Source: Humisphaera borealis (GTDB lineage: Bacteria; Planctomycetota; Phycisphaerae; Tepidisphaerales; Tepidisphaeraceae). Taken from it: a DNA stretch of 64,000 nt. The translations under genes were made by a program, and so were the position numbers. Below are positions 24,588 through 33,992 of this stretch, piece by piece (positions within the stretch are counted from its first letter, which is position 1; each line of letters starts with the position of its first letter). Where the stretch lies: the NCBI RefSeq assembly GCF_015169395.1, contig NZ_CP063458.1, positions 5,332,001 to 5,396,000 on the forward strand, given 5' to 3'. The notes below the pieces were generated by a model. The model saw only the letters and a list, made by a program, of their open reading frames with translations, ran no database searches and was not told the origin of the DNA.

Positions 24588-25544
24588 ATGAAGAAAAGCA
24601 AGCCGAAGCGCAAAACCCCGGCATCGGGCTCGTCGAAGGGCGGGCCGAACACGCGTGCGAAACCATCCCGCAGGCAACACGCCAACAAACCACGAAAGCC
24701 TGTACCAGGAAAGCCCGTAGCCCGGACTTCGGTGCCGCCGACACCAATCCCGATCCACATCATCTCTGATTCGACAGGAAACCTGCCAAGGCACATGGCG
24801 TCGGCGTTCCTGACGCAGTTTCCGCCGGCGACCTTCGAGCTGAAGCTTCGGCCGTTCGTGGAGTCGGTGGAGCGGGTGGAGGCCTACCTTCAGGGTGCGG
24901 CCGGCCCACGCGCGATCGTTTTCCATGCCGTAGTCGATCCGCTGATGAAGGCCAGGATCGCCGAGCTTTGCGCCGAGCGGGGTTTCCCGTGCAGCGACCT
25001 GACCGGTCCGTTCGTCGATTTCCTGTCCGGCGCTTCGGGCGTGGCGCCCAGGGCCGATCGTTCGAGCCTGCACTATCTCGACGCCGCGTACGAAAGGCGC
25101 GTCGCCGCGATGGAGTACACGCTGGAGCACGACGACGGGCTCGGGCTGTCGTCACTGGCCGAGGCCGACGTCGTTCTCGTTGGCGTCAGCCGAACCAGCA
25201 AGACGCCGACGAGCATCTACCTCGCGTTGGAAGGGTTCAAGTGTGCCAACGTGTCGCTGGCGATGCAGGTGTTGCCCCCGGACGAGCTGATGTCCATGCC
25301 GAAGGAACGGGTCGCGGCGCTGATCATCGACGCGACCCGGCTGAGCGAAATCCGGCTGCGTCGCAATCATGACTGGCAGATGAGCAGCACCGACTACGAC
25401 CGGCTCGACGTGGTGAAGAAGGAGATCGCCTGGTGCCGGCGGTTGTTCAACGAGCGCGGCTGGTCAGTGTTCGACATCACCGGCCAGGCGATCGAGGAGA
25501 CCGCCGCCCGCATCATTCACAAGCTCGGGTTGCGGCGTAAGTGA
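24588..25544 (+). CDS. ppsR: PEP synthase / pyruvate phosphate dikinase regulatory protein (kinase-pyrophosphorylase)
   Basis: A 318-residue DUF299 protein. The family turns PEP synthase or PPDK off and on by ADP-dependent phosphorylation and phosphate-dependent dephosphorylation of a Thr. The fold starts at HIISDSTGNLPRHMASAF (57-74), and the P-loop-like nucleotide site GVSRTSKTP is at 199-207. DATRLSEIR and CRRLFNERGWSVFDITG near the C-terminus are typical. The first 50 residues are a basic, disordered extension (KKSKPKRKTPASG). GGAG 6 nt upstream fixes the ATG at 24588. PEP carboxykinase lies 1.8 kb downstream, fitting a role at the PEP/pyruvate node. The target enzyme is not in the window. 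Confidence 0.92.
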   Translation: MKKSKPKRKTPASGSSKGGPNTRAKPSRRQHANKPRKPVPGKPVARTSVPPTPIPIHIISDSTGNLPRHMASAFLTQFPPATFELKLRPFVESVERVEAYLQGAAGPRAIVFHAVVDPLMKARIAELCAERGFPCSDLTGPFVDFLSGASGVAPRADRSSLHYLDAAYERRVAAMEYTLEHDDGLGLSSLAEADVVLVGVSRTSKTPTSIYLALEGFKCANVSLAMQVLPPDELMSMPKERVAALIIDATRLSEIRLRRNHDWQMSSTDYDRLDVVKKEIAWCRRLFNERGWSVFDITGQAIEETAARIIHKLGLRRK

Positions 25545-25583
25545 TGGTCATGGCGCGACGGGCGCCGCGCAGGACATTGAAGT

Positions 25584-26885
25584 TCAGTCGGGCTGGCGGA
25601 AGCGCATCGCGATGAGCGTCTGGTCGTCGGCGGCCGCGGAACCGCGACAGAATTCGATGACGGCGGATTTGATCCGCTCGATGCAGGAGTCGGCGTCCTG
25701 CGTACGGCACGGCTTGAGCACCGCATCGAGGCGTTCGACGCCGAAGAGGTCTCTTGTACCGTCGCCCGACACCGGACCGTAAGCCTCCGTGACGCCGTCC
25801 GTGTACAGGAGCAGCAGGTCGTCAACATCGATCGAAACGACGGCCTGCGTGTAGGGCTGGTCTTCGAGAATTCCCAGCGGGAGACCGCCGTTGAGGTCGA
25901 GTGAATCGATCATGTCGCCGCGGACGAGTCGGGGCGGGTTGTGGCCCGCGGAACAGTACGTGAGCGTGCGGGTGACCGGATCGAGCACGGCGTAGAACGC
26001 CGTCACGAAGGTTCCGCCCTGCGTGTAGGAACGGGTCAACTGGTTGTTGAGCTTTGCGAGCAGTACTTCCGGCGGGGTGTGGGTATGCGGCTGCGAATGG
26101 GCCAGTGCGTGGGTGATCGCCATCAGCACGGCGGCGGGGGTTCCGTGGCCGGCGACGTCGGCGATGAAGATACCCCAGGTGCCGTCGGACAGCGGGAAGA
26201 AGTCGTAGTAGTCGCCGCCGGCGCGGGCGCTGGTCTGATAGAACGCGGCGATCTGCACGCCGGGAATCGTGGGCAGGGTGCCCGGCAGGAGCGACCGCTG
26301 AATCGCGCCGACGGCCTGCAGTTCGCGGTCGAGCGACGACAGCGCGTCTTCGAGCTGGTTGCGCAGGACCAGGTTCTGCGTGCCGCGGCCGAAGAGGCCC
26401 GACTGCCAGTGCAGCACTGGGATGACCGCCGGGTCGATTTCCAGGCCTTTCGGCAGGAGCATCATGGTGACGTTGAGCCCCTCGCCAGCGTCGTACTGCG
26501 GCAGGGCGATCATCGACTGATAGCCTTCGAGATAGAATCGGGCCGGATCGTCGGCTTTCAGCCGGGCGGGGAGGTCGTCGATGAAGATCGGGGTATTGGC
26601 GTAGGCGATCTCACCGAGAAGGCCGCCACTGAACCTCGGAAGCAGGTGCCGCTGCGTCCAGGGATTGTACTCTTTGGTAAACCGACTCGAGCGCGTGATG
26701 ACGTAGTAAGGTGCCGGCTCGTGTCGCCGCGAAATGGCCACGTAGTCTTTGATCGGGACCAGCTCCCCGATGTGTCGCCAATAGACGCTGACGAGTTCTT
26801 CAGGGTCGGTAACGCCGGAGATGGCGTGCATGGCGCGATCGATGATCGCGAGCTCTTCCTTCCATGGTCGGCGTTTGGTGAGCAT
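25584..26885 (-). CDS. SpoIIE/RsbU-type PP2C serine phosphatase with N-terminal sensor domain
   Basis: A 433-residue protein. The first ~190 residues look like a GAF-type sensor (EELVSVYWRHIGELVPIKDYVAISRR). A helical linker of the kind that activates these phosphatases follows (LEDALSSLDRELQAVGAIQRSLLP), then the SpoIIE phosphatase domain with GGDYYDFF near 222, the metal-binding VAGHGTPAAVLMA, YCSAGHNPP and LLLYTDGVTEA. Such phosphatases usually act on anti-sigma-factor antagonists in partner-switching pathways. No anti-sigma or STAS gene is adjacent. A 64-residue protein gene precedes it by 23 nt. Confidence 0.88.
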   Translation of the reverse strand: MLTKRRPWKEELAIIDRAMHAISGVTDPEELVSVYWRHIGELVPIKDYVAISRRHEPAPYYVITRSSRFTKEYNPWTQRHLLPRFSGGLLGEIAYANTPIFIDDLPARLKADDPARFYLEGYQSMIALPQYDAGEGLNVTMMLLPKGLEIDPAVIPVLHWQSGLFGRGTQNLVLRNQLEDALSSLDRELQAVGAIQRSLLPGTLPTIPGVQIAAFYQTSARAGGDYYDFFPLSDGTWGIFIADVAGHGTPAAVLMAITHALAHSQPHTHTPPEVLLAKLNNQLTRSYTQGGTFVTAFYAVLDPVTRTLTYCSAGHNPPRLVRGDMIDSLDLNGGLPLGILEDQPYTQAVVSIDVDDLLLLYTDGVTEAYGPVSGDGTRDLFGVERLDAVLKPCRTQDADSCIERIKSAVIEFCRGSAAADDQTLIAMRFRQPD

Positions 26886-26908
26886 GTGGTCCAACCTTAG
26901 GCGCGCGA

Positions 26909-27103
26909 CTACTTCTTTGCCGTCGGCTTGTACACCAATCCGAGGAGCCGGTCGCGCTCGGGGCGGGGAAGATTGTTGTAGAACGCGCAGAGGTTCGGCG
27001 GCTGGATCTTGTCGCCGGCGACATCCCGGCCGACACCTTGTGCGGCGACCGCCTTGAGCGCTTCGACAATCTGTTCGTCGGTAAACCGATGGGCGTATTG
27101 CAT
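26909..27103 (-). CDS. small protein of unknown function upstream of the phosphatase
   Basis: A 64-residue soluble protein, starting MQYAHRFTDEQIVEALKAV and ending GLVYKPTAKK. A predicted helix (EQIVEALKAVAAQGV) is followed by a short loop and a second helix with LPRPERDRLLGLV. I do not know the family. It lies 23 nt upstream of the SpoIIE phosphatase in the same direction, so the two are probably transcribed together and may work together. The open frame continues upstream but without coding character. Confidence 0.55.
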   Translation of the reverse strand: MQYAHRFTDEQIVEALKAVAAQGVGRDVAGDKIQPPNLCAFYNNLPRPERDRLLGLVYKPTAKK

Positions 27104-27317
27104 ATGCGATGAAGCTATCGCAAGACCCAGCCGAGGGCCAGTTGGGAACAGAAGGTCGCTCCTCTGGACCGCGTAAGTCTTTTTCCGATCCAAGGTTTCT
27201 CCGGTTCCCGTATGTTCCCGAGCGGGGAATGGGCATAATGAGGGCCGGTCTGGCAGGCGCGGTGGAGTTTGCCCCGCCAACAGGCCGCCGCGACTTCGAA
27301 GGAAGGATTTTTACATC

Positions 27318-29171
<1,854 letters not shown>

Positions 29172-29215
29172 GACGCGGTAGATAAATGCCCTCCTGTTCG
29201 CTACATCGCAGCAAA

Positions 29216-29250
29216 GAAGGTCCGTCGGCTTGCCGACGGTCCTTCCGTTT
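29216..29250. terminator. hairpin terminator after pckG, possibly bidirectional
   Basis: A perfect 13-bp stem GAAGGTCCGTCGG (29216-29228) with its complement (29233-29245), CTTG loop, followed by CGTTT. It lies between convergent genes. Confidence 0.75.
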
Positions 29251-29270
29251 AGTGCGACCGCTATGTTCGA

Positions 29271-30440
29271 CTACTCGAACTTATACCCCTTCTTCTCGGC
29301 CTGCTCCGTCAGCGACTTACGCACCGCTTCGTCAAACGCCTTGTCTCCGGTCAGGCCTTTCTTTTCGACCTCGGCCTTGATGTGCGCGTCTCGCTTGACG
29401 CTGATCTCCTTGATCTTCGCCTGAACCGCTTCGCGCTCCTTGGCGAGCTTGTCGATGTACGCCCGGCGTTCTTCGGGTTTGAGCTTCTTCAGCTCGTCGG
29501 GAAGCTGATCGTCCTTGAGTTCTTCCAGCTTGAAGTTCTTGTCCTTGCAGGCATCGACCAGGTCCCATCGGGCATTGCTGTACTGCGCCGCCGACTTGGC
29601 GACCGCGCGCTCGGCGGCGACCTGGCCGCTCAAGCCCGCGGCGCTGGCATCGCCGGCGGTTTGCAGCGCGAAACCGTCCTTCGCGCGCGAACCATAGCCG
29701 CAGTAGGTCTTGTTCAGGTCGCCCGACAGCTTGGCCAACTCGTCGTCGAAGGGCGTGGCGACGTAGATCGCGCCGCCGGTCTGGGCGATCTCCATGTACT
29801 GTCCGTCGGCGAGCTTGGCCATCTCGCGCCAGGTTGGCGGGGCGTTCTGGTAATCCACATCGCCGCAGTAGATCGCGTTGACGATGATCCCCTTTGCGAT
29901 CGCCAGCGGGGCGGTCTTGGCGTAATCCTTGTCGGCCGGGCCCTGGCGGGCCGTCTCGTTACCGACGACGTAGATCACCTTCAGCGTCTGCTTGCCGTCG
30001 GCCCACTTCATTTCGTTGGTCGCGCGATCAACCGCAAGCCCGACGAACTCACTGCCCCAGCCTTCGTCCTTGAACGTCATGAGGTTTTTGTAGACCTCGT
30101 CCAAGTCGTCGGTCAGCGGGAAGTTTCGAAACGGGCCCATGCCGTTGCCGTAGCCGATCAGCCCGATCCGCAGCACCGGCGACGGCTTGGCCTTGGCAGT
30201 CTGGTTGACGATCGTCCAGACCTTCTGCTTAGCGGTTTCGATCACTGCGCCCATCGAGCCCGAGCAGTCGATCGCAAACACCACGTCAATATGTGGCTTG
30301 TCCGCAGCCGGCTGGCCGGCCGGCGCATCGGCGGGTTTGGGAATCGCGATCCGTTCGCCGTCGGCGGCGATCGCCGCGGGCGAAAGGGCCATGGTCGAAT
30401 ACAGAACCGCGGCGACGAAACCTCGTGTCAGGTGTCGCAT
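29271..30440 (-). CDS. secreted von Willebrand factor A domain protein
   Basis: A 389-residue protein with a signal peptide (residues 1-26, ending PAAIAA). The VWA domain covers about 50-240; its metal-ion adhesion site begins with DCSGS (58-62, Asp58, Ser60, Ser62), followed by the Thr- and Asp-containing loops (PLTDD; NETARQGP in place of a canonical third loop). The last 120 residues are a highly charged coiled-coil (LEELKDDQLPDELKKLKPEE). It probably binds proteins or surfaces outside the cell. It is convergent with pckG. Confidence 0.87.
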   Translation of the reverse strand: MRHLTRGFVAAVLYSTMALSPAAIAADGERIAIPKPADAPAGQPAADKPHIDVVFAIDCSGSMGAVIETAKQKVWTIVNQTAKAKPSPVLRIGLIGYGNGMGPFRNFPLTDDLDEVYKNLMTFKDEGWGSEFVGLAVDRATNEMKWADGKQTLKVIYVVGNETARQGPADKDYAKTAPLAIAKGIIVNAIYCGDVDYQNAPPTWREMAKLADGQYMEIAQTGGAIYVATPFDDELAKLSGDLNKTYCGYGSRAKDGFALQTAGDASAAGLSGQVAAERAVAKSAAQYSNARWDLVDACKDKNFKLEELKDDQLPDELKKLKPEERRAYIDKLAKEREAVQAKIKEISVKRDAHIKAEVEKKGLTGDKAFDEAVRKSLTEQAEKKGYKFE

Positions 30441-30551
30441 GATGTAGCCTCCGTTGTGTGGTTAGCGTGTCCACTATTCAGACGCGCAACGATCGCGGAA
30501 GTTTCACGCGTCCACTTTGGAAAGGGGATGTCGTCACTCCCGTGTCACCTA

Positions 30552-30589
30552 CGAAAACGGGCCGGTGCGACTCACGTCGCACCGGCCCG
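30552..30589 (-). terminator. rho-independent terminator of the Delta-60 protein gene
   Basis: A perfect 14-bp stem (30558-30571 with 30576-30589, CGGGCCGGTGCGAC), TCAC loop, and on the minus strand TTTTCG after the stem. It lies 20 nt past the stop. Confidence 0.85.
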
Positions 30590-30608
30590 GATTCCATGCA
30601 GGAAAAGC

Positions 30609-33602
30609 TTAGAACTGAAATCGCGGATCGGTCGCCGTGTCGATCAGATCGGGGATCTTGGCCTTGCCGATCGCACCGGCGACGATCTTGCTCGCCGCAT
30701 CAACGCCACCCTTGGCGAACACGCTGCCGATGACGCTGGTCGCGGGGTCGAGGATCGTATCGCCGGCGTCGAGCAGCGTGGCGTTGGCCGTGCTGAGGCC
30801 CGCCGCGATGACGGACCCGCGGACGGCGCCCTTGACGTTGATCGCGGTGATCGCCGCGGCCGAGAAGACGTCGGCATTGACGCCGGTGCCGCCCAGGGCG
30901 TTGTCCGCACCGAGCGATGCACCCGCGAGGACGACGGAGTTCTTGACTTCGCCGCCGACAAGCAGCTGGCCGATGCCGCCGCCCGCCGCCAGCGTTCCGC
31001 CGTCCAGCGAACGCAGCATGACCTTCTGTACCTTGCCCGGCGAGGTGAATGCGCCGGAGATCGTTGCTGTCTTGGCGTTGAACACGCCGATGCCACCGGC
31101 CAGTTCGACATGGCGAATGCTGACCTTGCCGTCGCCGCCGACGGTCTTGATGATGACCTTCGACGCTTCGGAGCTGTCACTGATTTCAAGATCGACCACG
31201 CTGCCGTCGTAGAGCGCCTTGCCCGTGCCATTGACCATCTGGATGGTGACGCGGGTACCGTCGTTATCGACGAACGACAGCTTGCGGTTCGAGCCGTTGA
31301 CCGTGCCGAAGCGGCCCAGCAGACCGCTGCCGGGGACGTTGAGACGCCGCAGACCCGAACCGGCTTCCTGCGGGGTGTTGTTGTTCTGACCGGCACCGAC
31401 GACGACCTGTCCGTTGGACTGGGCCGACGCGAACGCCCGGACGACGAGCGTGCCGATGTGCAGCGCCTTGCCGGCACCCTGGAAGCCGGAATCGACCGTC
31501 GCAACGCCGTTCACACCAAAGCTCGGGTCGAGGCTGCCGTTGGCATCCAGCACCACGATGCCCAGGCGGATGTTCGCGCCCTGCTCGCTGGTGCCGATGA
31601 TGAAAATCTGCCCGGTCGGCTGCACGATGACCTGGTCGGCGTCGTCGTCGCCGCCGATGTCGACCACCTTGATGCCACCGTCGCCGAAGGTGCCGTCGAG
31701 TGATCCGTCGGCGTTCAGGCGGGCGACGGCGAAGTCGCCGTTGTGCCGGCCGGTGACCAGCAGCTTGTCGCCCTGAAGCGCGATGCCGACGGTGTTGTCC
31801 GCGCCATTGAGATCGGTGCGGGCCTTCATGCCGGGGACGTTGAGCTGACCGTCATCCGAAAGGCTGCCGTCCCAGCCGCCGCTGGCGGTTAGACGGTAGA
31901 CGATTACGTTGTCGCCGGTGCTGCCGCCGCAGACGATGCGGCCGTCGGCCAGCACCGCAACGCTGGAGCAGACGCCCGGCCACGTCGGTCCGCCGGTGAC
32001 GATGCCACTGGTGCCAAAGCTGCCGTCAAGTTCACCCTTGGCGGTGAACTTAACCAAAGCGAAGGTGCTGCCCGAAGAACCGACAGCGACGACCGAGCCG
32101 TCCGGCCCGATCGCGACGCTATAGGCCCGGTCATCCGAAGCGCCCAGGTTGACGACGGCCTGGCCTTGCTCGCCGAACTTGCTGTCGATCGAGCCGCTGC
32201 TCTTAAGCTTGGTGACGACGAGGTCGCCGTTCTTGGTGCCGGCGATGAAGATCGAGCCGTCGAGGCCGATCGCGACGGAGAACGCCGCTTCGTTGCCACC
32301 CGGGGCGCTAACCACCACACCGCCGCGACCGAACGAGGTGTCGGTGCTGCCGTCGGTATTGAGCTTCTTGACGACGTACTGCGACGAACCGGCGGCCAGG
32401 TCACCCTGACGGCCGACGACCAAGAGCTTGCCGTCGGCGAGGGCGGCACTGCCCTCGGCAACGAAGCCGGTGTTGAGAACACCGCCGCCGCTGAAGCTGT
32501 CATCGATAACCGGGGCGGGCGGGGGAACGGCGACATTGAACGACGAGCTGATCGTCGCGACGCCATTGCCCGAGACATCCTTCACCGCGTCCGCGTTGAG
32601 CGTCACGGTGTAGTCGCCGTTGTCGTTGATGTCCCACGAAGATCCGGGGGCCAGCAGCGTGTAGACCGCGGTGATTTTCTCGCTGTCACTGTTCGGCTGC
32701 ACACTGACGCCGGTCACGGCCAGCGGCGAGCCACCGGGGCCGACGACCGACAGGTCGCCAACGCCGATCGACTGAACATCGACGCTGTCATTGTCCTGGT
32801 AGGTGACGGTCACCGTCTTGGGTGAGAAGCCGGCCTTATCGACCGCGGAAATCGGCGAGATCACCGCCGTCGGGGCGGTCGTGTCACCCGTGGGGGGCGG
32901 CGGAACAGTCGGCGGGACTGTGGGGGGAACCGTGGGCGGCACGACAGGCGGCACCACCGGGGGAACCGTCGGCGGAACGGTGGGGGGCACGGTCGGTGGA
33001 ACGACCGGCGGCACCACGGGGGGCACCACGGGTGGGACGACCGGCGGCGCGATGTCCACCTTCAGCGTACCGGTGACCGATCCAACCAGGTTACCCGCCG
33101 CGTCTGCCACCATCCTGGGCTTCACGGTGACGGTATAGGCTCCGTTGTCGGTTTGGTCCCAAGCGCCGCCAACGGCATTGAACGTGTAGACCGCGTCGTA
33201 CGCGTTGACGGTCGATTTGTCGTCCAGCGGGCCGACCTTTGTCACGGGCAGGGAAACGCCGTCGGGGGTCAGGACGGATACGTCGTCGATATCGATGGTC
33301 TTCAGATCGAGGCCGCCTGCGTCTTCATACCGGACGACAAGCGTGCCGAACGCTCCGCCAGCCGTCTTGATGTCGTCGAGTTTCAATGTTGCCGTCGGAA
33401 GAACGGTATCCGAGGGCGGCGGAGGCGGCGACACCAGAATGGGCGGAACATCAAGGATGGGCGGAATATCAATCGGGAGATCGCCGGCAAACAGTTGGCG
33501 GTTTTCCAGGGTTTCGAGCGTAGCAGCGACCGCGGCGGCCACCTTGCTCTTACGCGACCGCGACGACAACAGCGATTGAATGCCGGACATCTGAATACCC
33601 AT
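30609..33602 (-). CDS. large exported Delta-60 repeat protein with LEPR-XLL-like N-terminus
   Basis: A 997-residue protein. Residues 29-38, LETLENRQLF, match the LEPR-XLL motif found near the N-terminus of very large planctomycete surface proteins. Two Ig/cadherin-like domains follow (about 65-190 and 245-360), separated by a VPP repeat linker. From about 375 to 690 come roughly six Delta-60 beta-propeller repeats (LNADGSLDGTFGDGGI, ALQGDKLLVTGRHNGDFAV). The last 250 residues are a beta-helix-like region. It is probably a cell-surface or matrix protein. The start at 33602 has AGGGAG 11 nt upstream. A strong terminator follows. Confidence 0.85.
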   Translation of the reverse strand: MGIQMSGIQSLLSSRSRKSKVAAAVAATLETLENRQLFAGDLPIDIPPILDVPPILVSPPPPPSDTVLPTATLKLDDIKTAGGAFGTLVVRYEDAGGLDLKTIDIDDVSVLTPDGVSLPVTKVGPLDDKSTVNAYDAVYTFNAVGGAWDQTDNGAYTVTVKPRMVADAAGNLVGSVTGTLKVDIAPPVVPPVVPPVVPPVVPPTVPPTVPPTVPPVVPPVVPPTVPPTVPPTVPPPPTGDTTAPTAVISPISAVDKAGFSPKTVTVTYQDNDSVDVQSIGVGDLSVVGPGGSPLAVTGVSVQPNSDSEKITAVYTLLAPGSSWDINDNGDYTVTLNADAVKDVSGNGVATISSSFNVAVPPPAPVIDDSFSGGGVLNTGFVAEGSAALADGKLLVVGRQGDLAAGSSQYVVKKLNTDGSTDTSFGRGGVVVSAPGGNEAAFSVAIGLDGSIFIAGTKNGDLVVTKLKSSGSIDSKFGEQGQAVVNLGASDDRAYSVAIGPDGSVVAVGSSGSTFALVKFTAKGELDGSFGTSGIVTGGPTWPGVCSSVAVLADGRIVCGGSTGDNVIVYRLTASGGWDGSLSDDGQLNVPGMKARTDLNGADNTVGIALQGDKLLVTGRHNGDFAVARLNADGSLDGTFGDGGIKVVDIGGDDDADQVIVQPTGQIFIIGTSEQGANIRLGIVVLDANGSLDPSFGVNGVATVDSGFQGAGKALHIGTLVVRAFASAQSNGQVVVGAGQNNNTPQEAGSGLRRLNVPGSGLLGRFGTVNGSNRKLSFVDNDGTRVTIQMVNGTGKALYDGSVVDLEISDSSEASKVIIKTVGGDGKVSIRHVELAGGIGVFNAKTATISGAFTSPGKVQKVMLRSLDGGTLAAGGGIGQLLVGGEVKNSVVLAGASLGADNALGGTGVNADVFSAAAITAINVKGAVRGSVIAAGLSTANATLLDAGDTILDPATSVIGSVFAKGGVDAASKIVAGAIGKAKIPDLIDTATDPRFQF
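32890..33052. repeat. in-frame VPP repeat tract
   Basis: Roughly 13 units of 12 nt (minus-strand product VPPTVPPVV...) encode the Pro-Val linker between the two Ig-like domains. Such tracts change length easily. Confidence 0.75.
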
Positions 33603-33992
33603 AGCGTGCTCACTCCCTGCGGACTTCACCAACCCGGGGCGTTCGGCTGTCCGAATCGCCGGTACATGATGCGTCTGCGACCGCCGTTGCCATCGCCGCT
33701 TTCTCGGGCAACGATTTCAGCAACGGACGGTTTCTTGGAACGGCGAGAACTTCCGGTTACCCGGTCGCGCCGATCCGCATTATCATACCCGCACTGGCGC
33801 TGGTGGCAAACGAAACTTACGTCAATGGCCAGTCTTCTGCGTGTTCGCAAGATAAGCCACGCAAAGCGTTTACCGAAATGACACGGGGATTTCCTCGGCC
33901 GGCAACGGTAGCCCTGAAGAGGGTAACGTTCTGGCACGGCGGCAGTAACAACAAGGCGAACGACGAGAATCATCGCCACCGGAGCAGGATTC
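33603..33992. other. 390-nt intergenic region between divergent genes
   Basis: No gene is supported. On the plus strand, 33846-33937 holds a structured-looking leader with CCACGCAAAGCG and an imperfect hairpin AACGGTAGCCCT/AGGGTAACGTT ahead of the PSD1 gene. Confidence 0.45.

Noticed and set aside
29382-31703. 773-codon open frame on the plus strand
   Set aside because: Antisense to the VWA and Delta-60 genes; the composition (Arg/Val/Asp-rich without motifs) is typical of a shadow frame.
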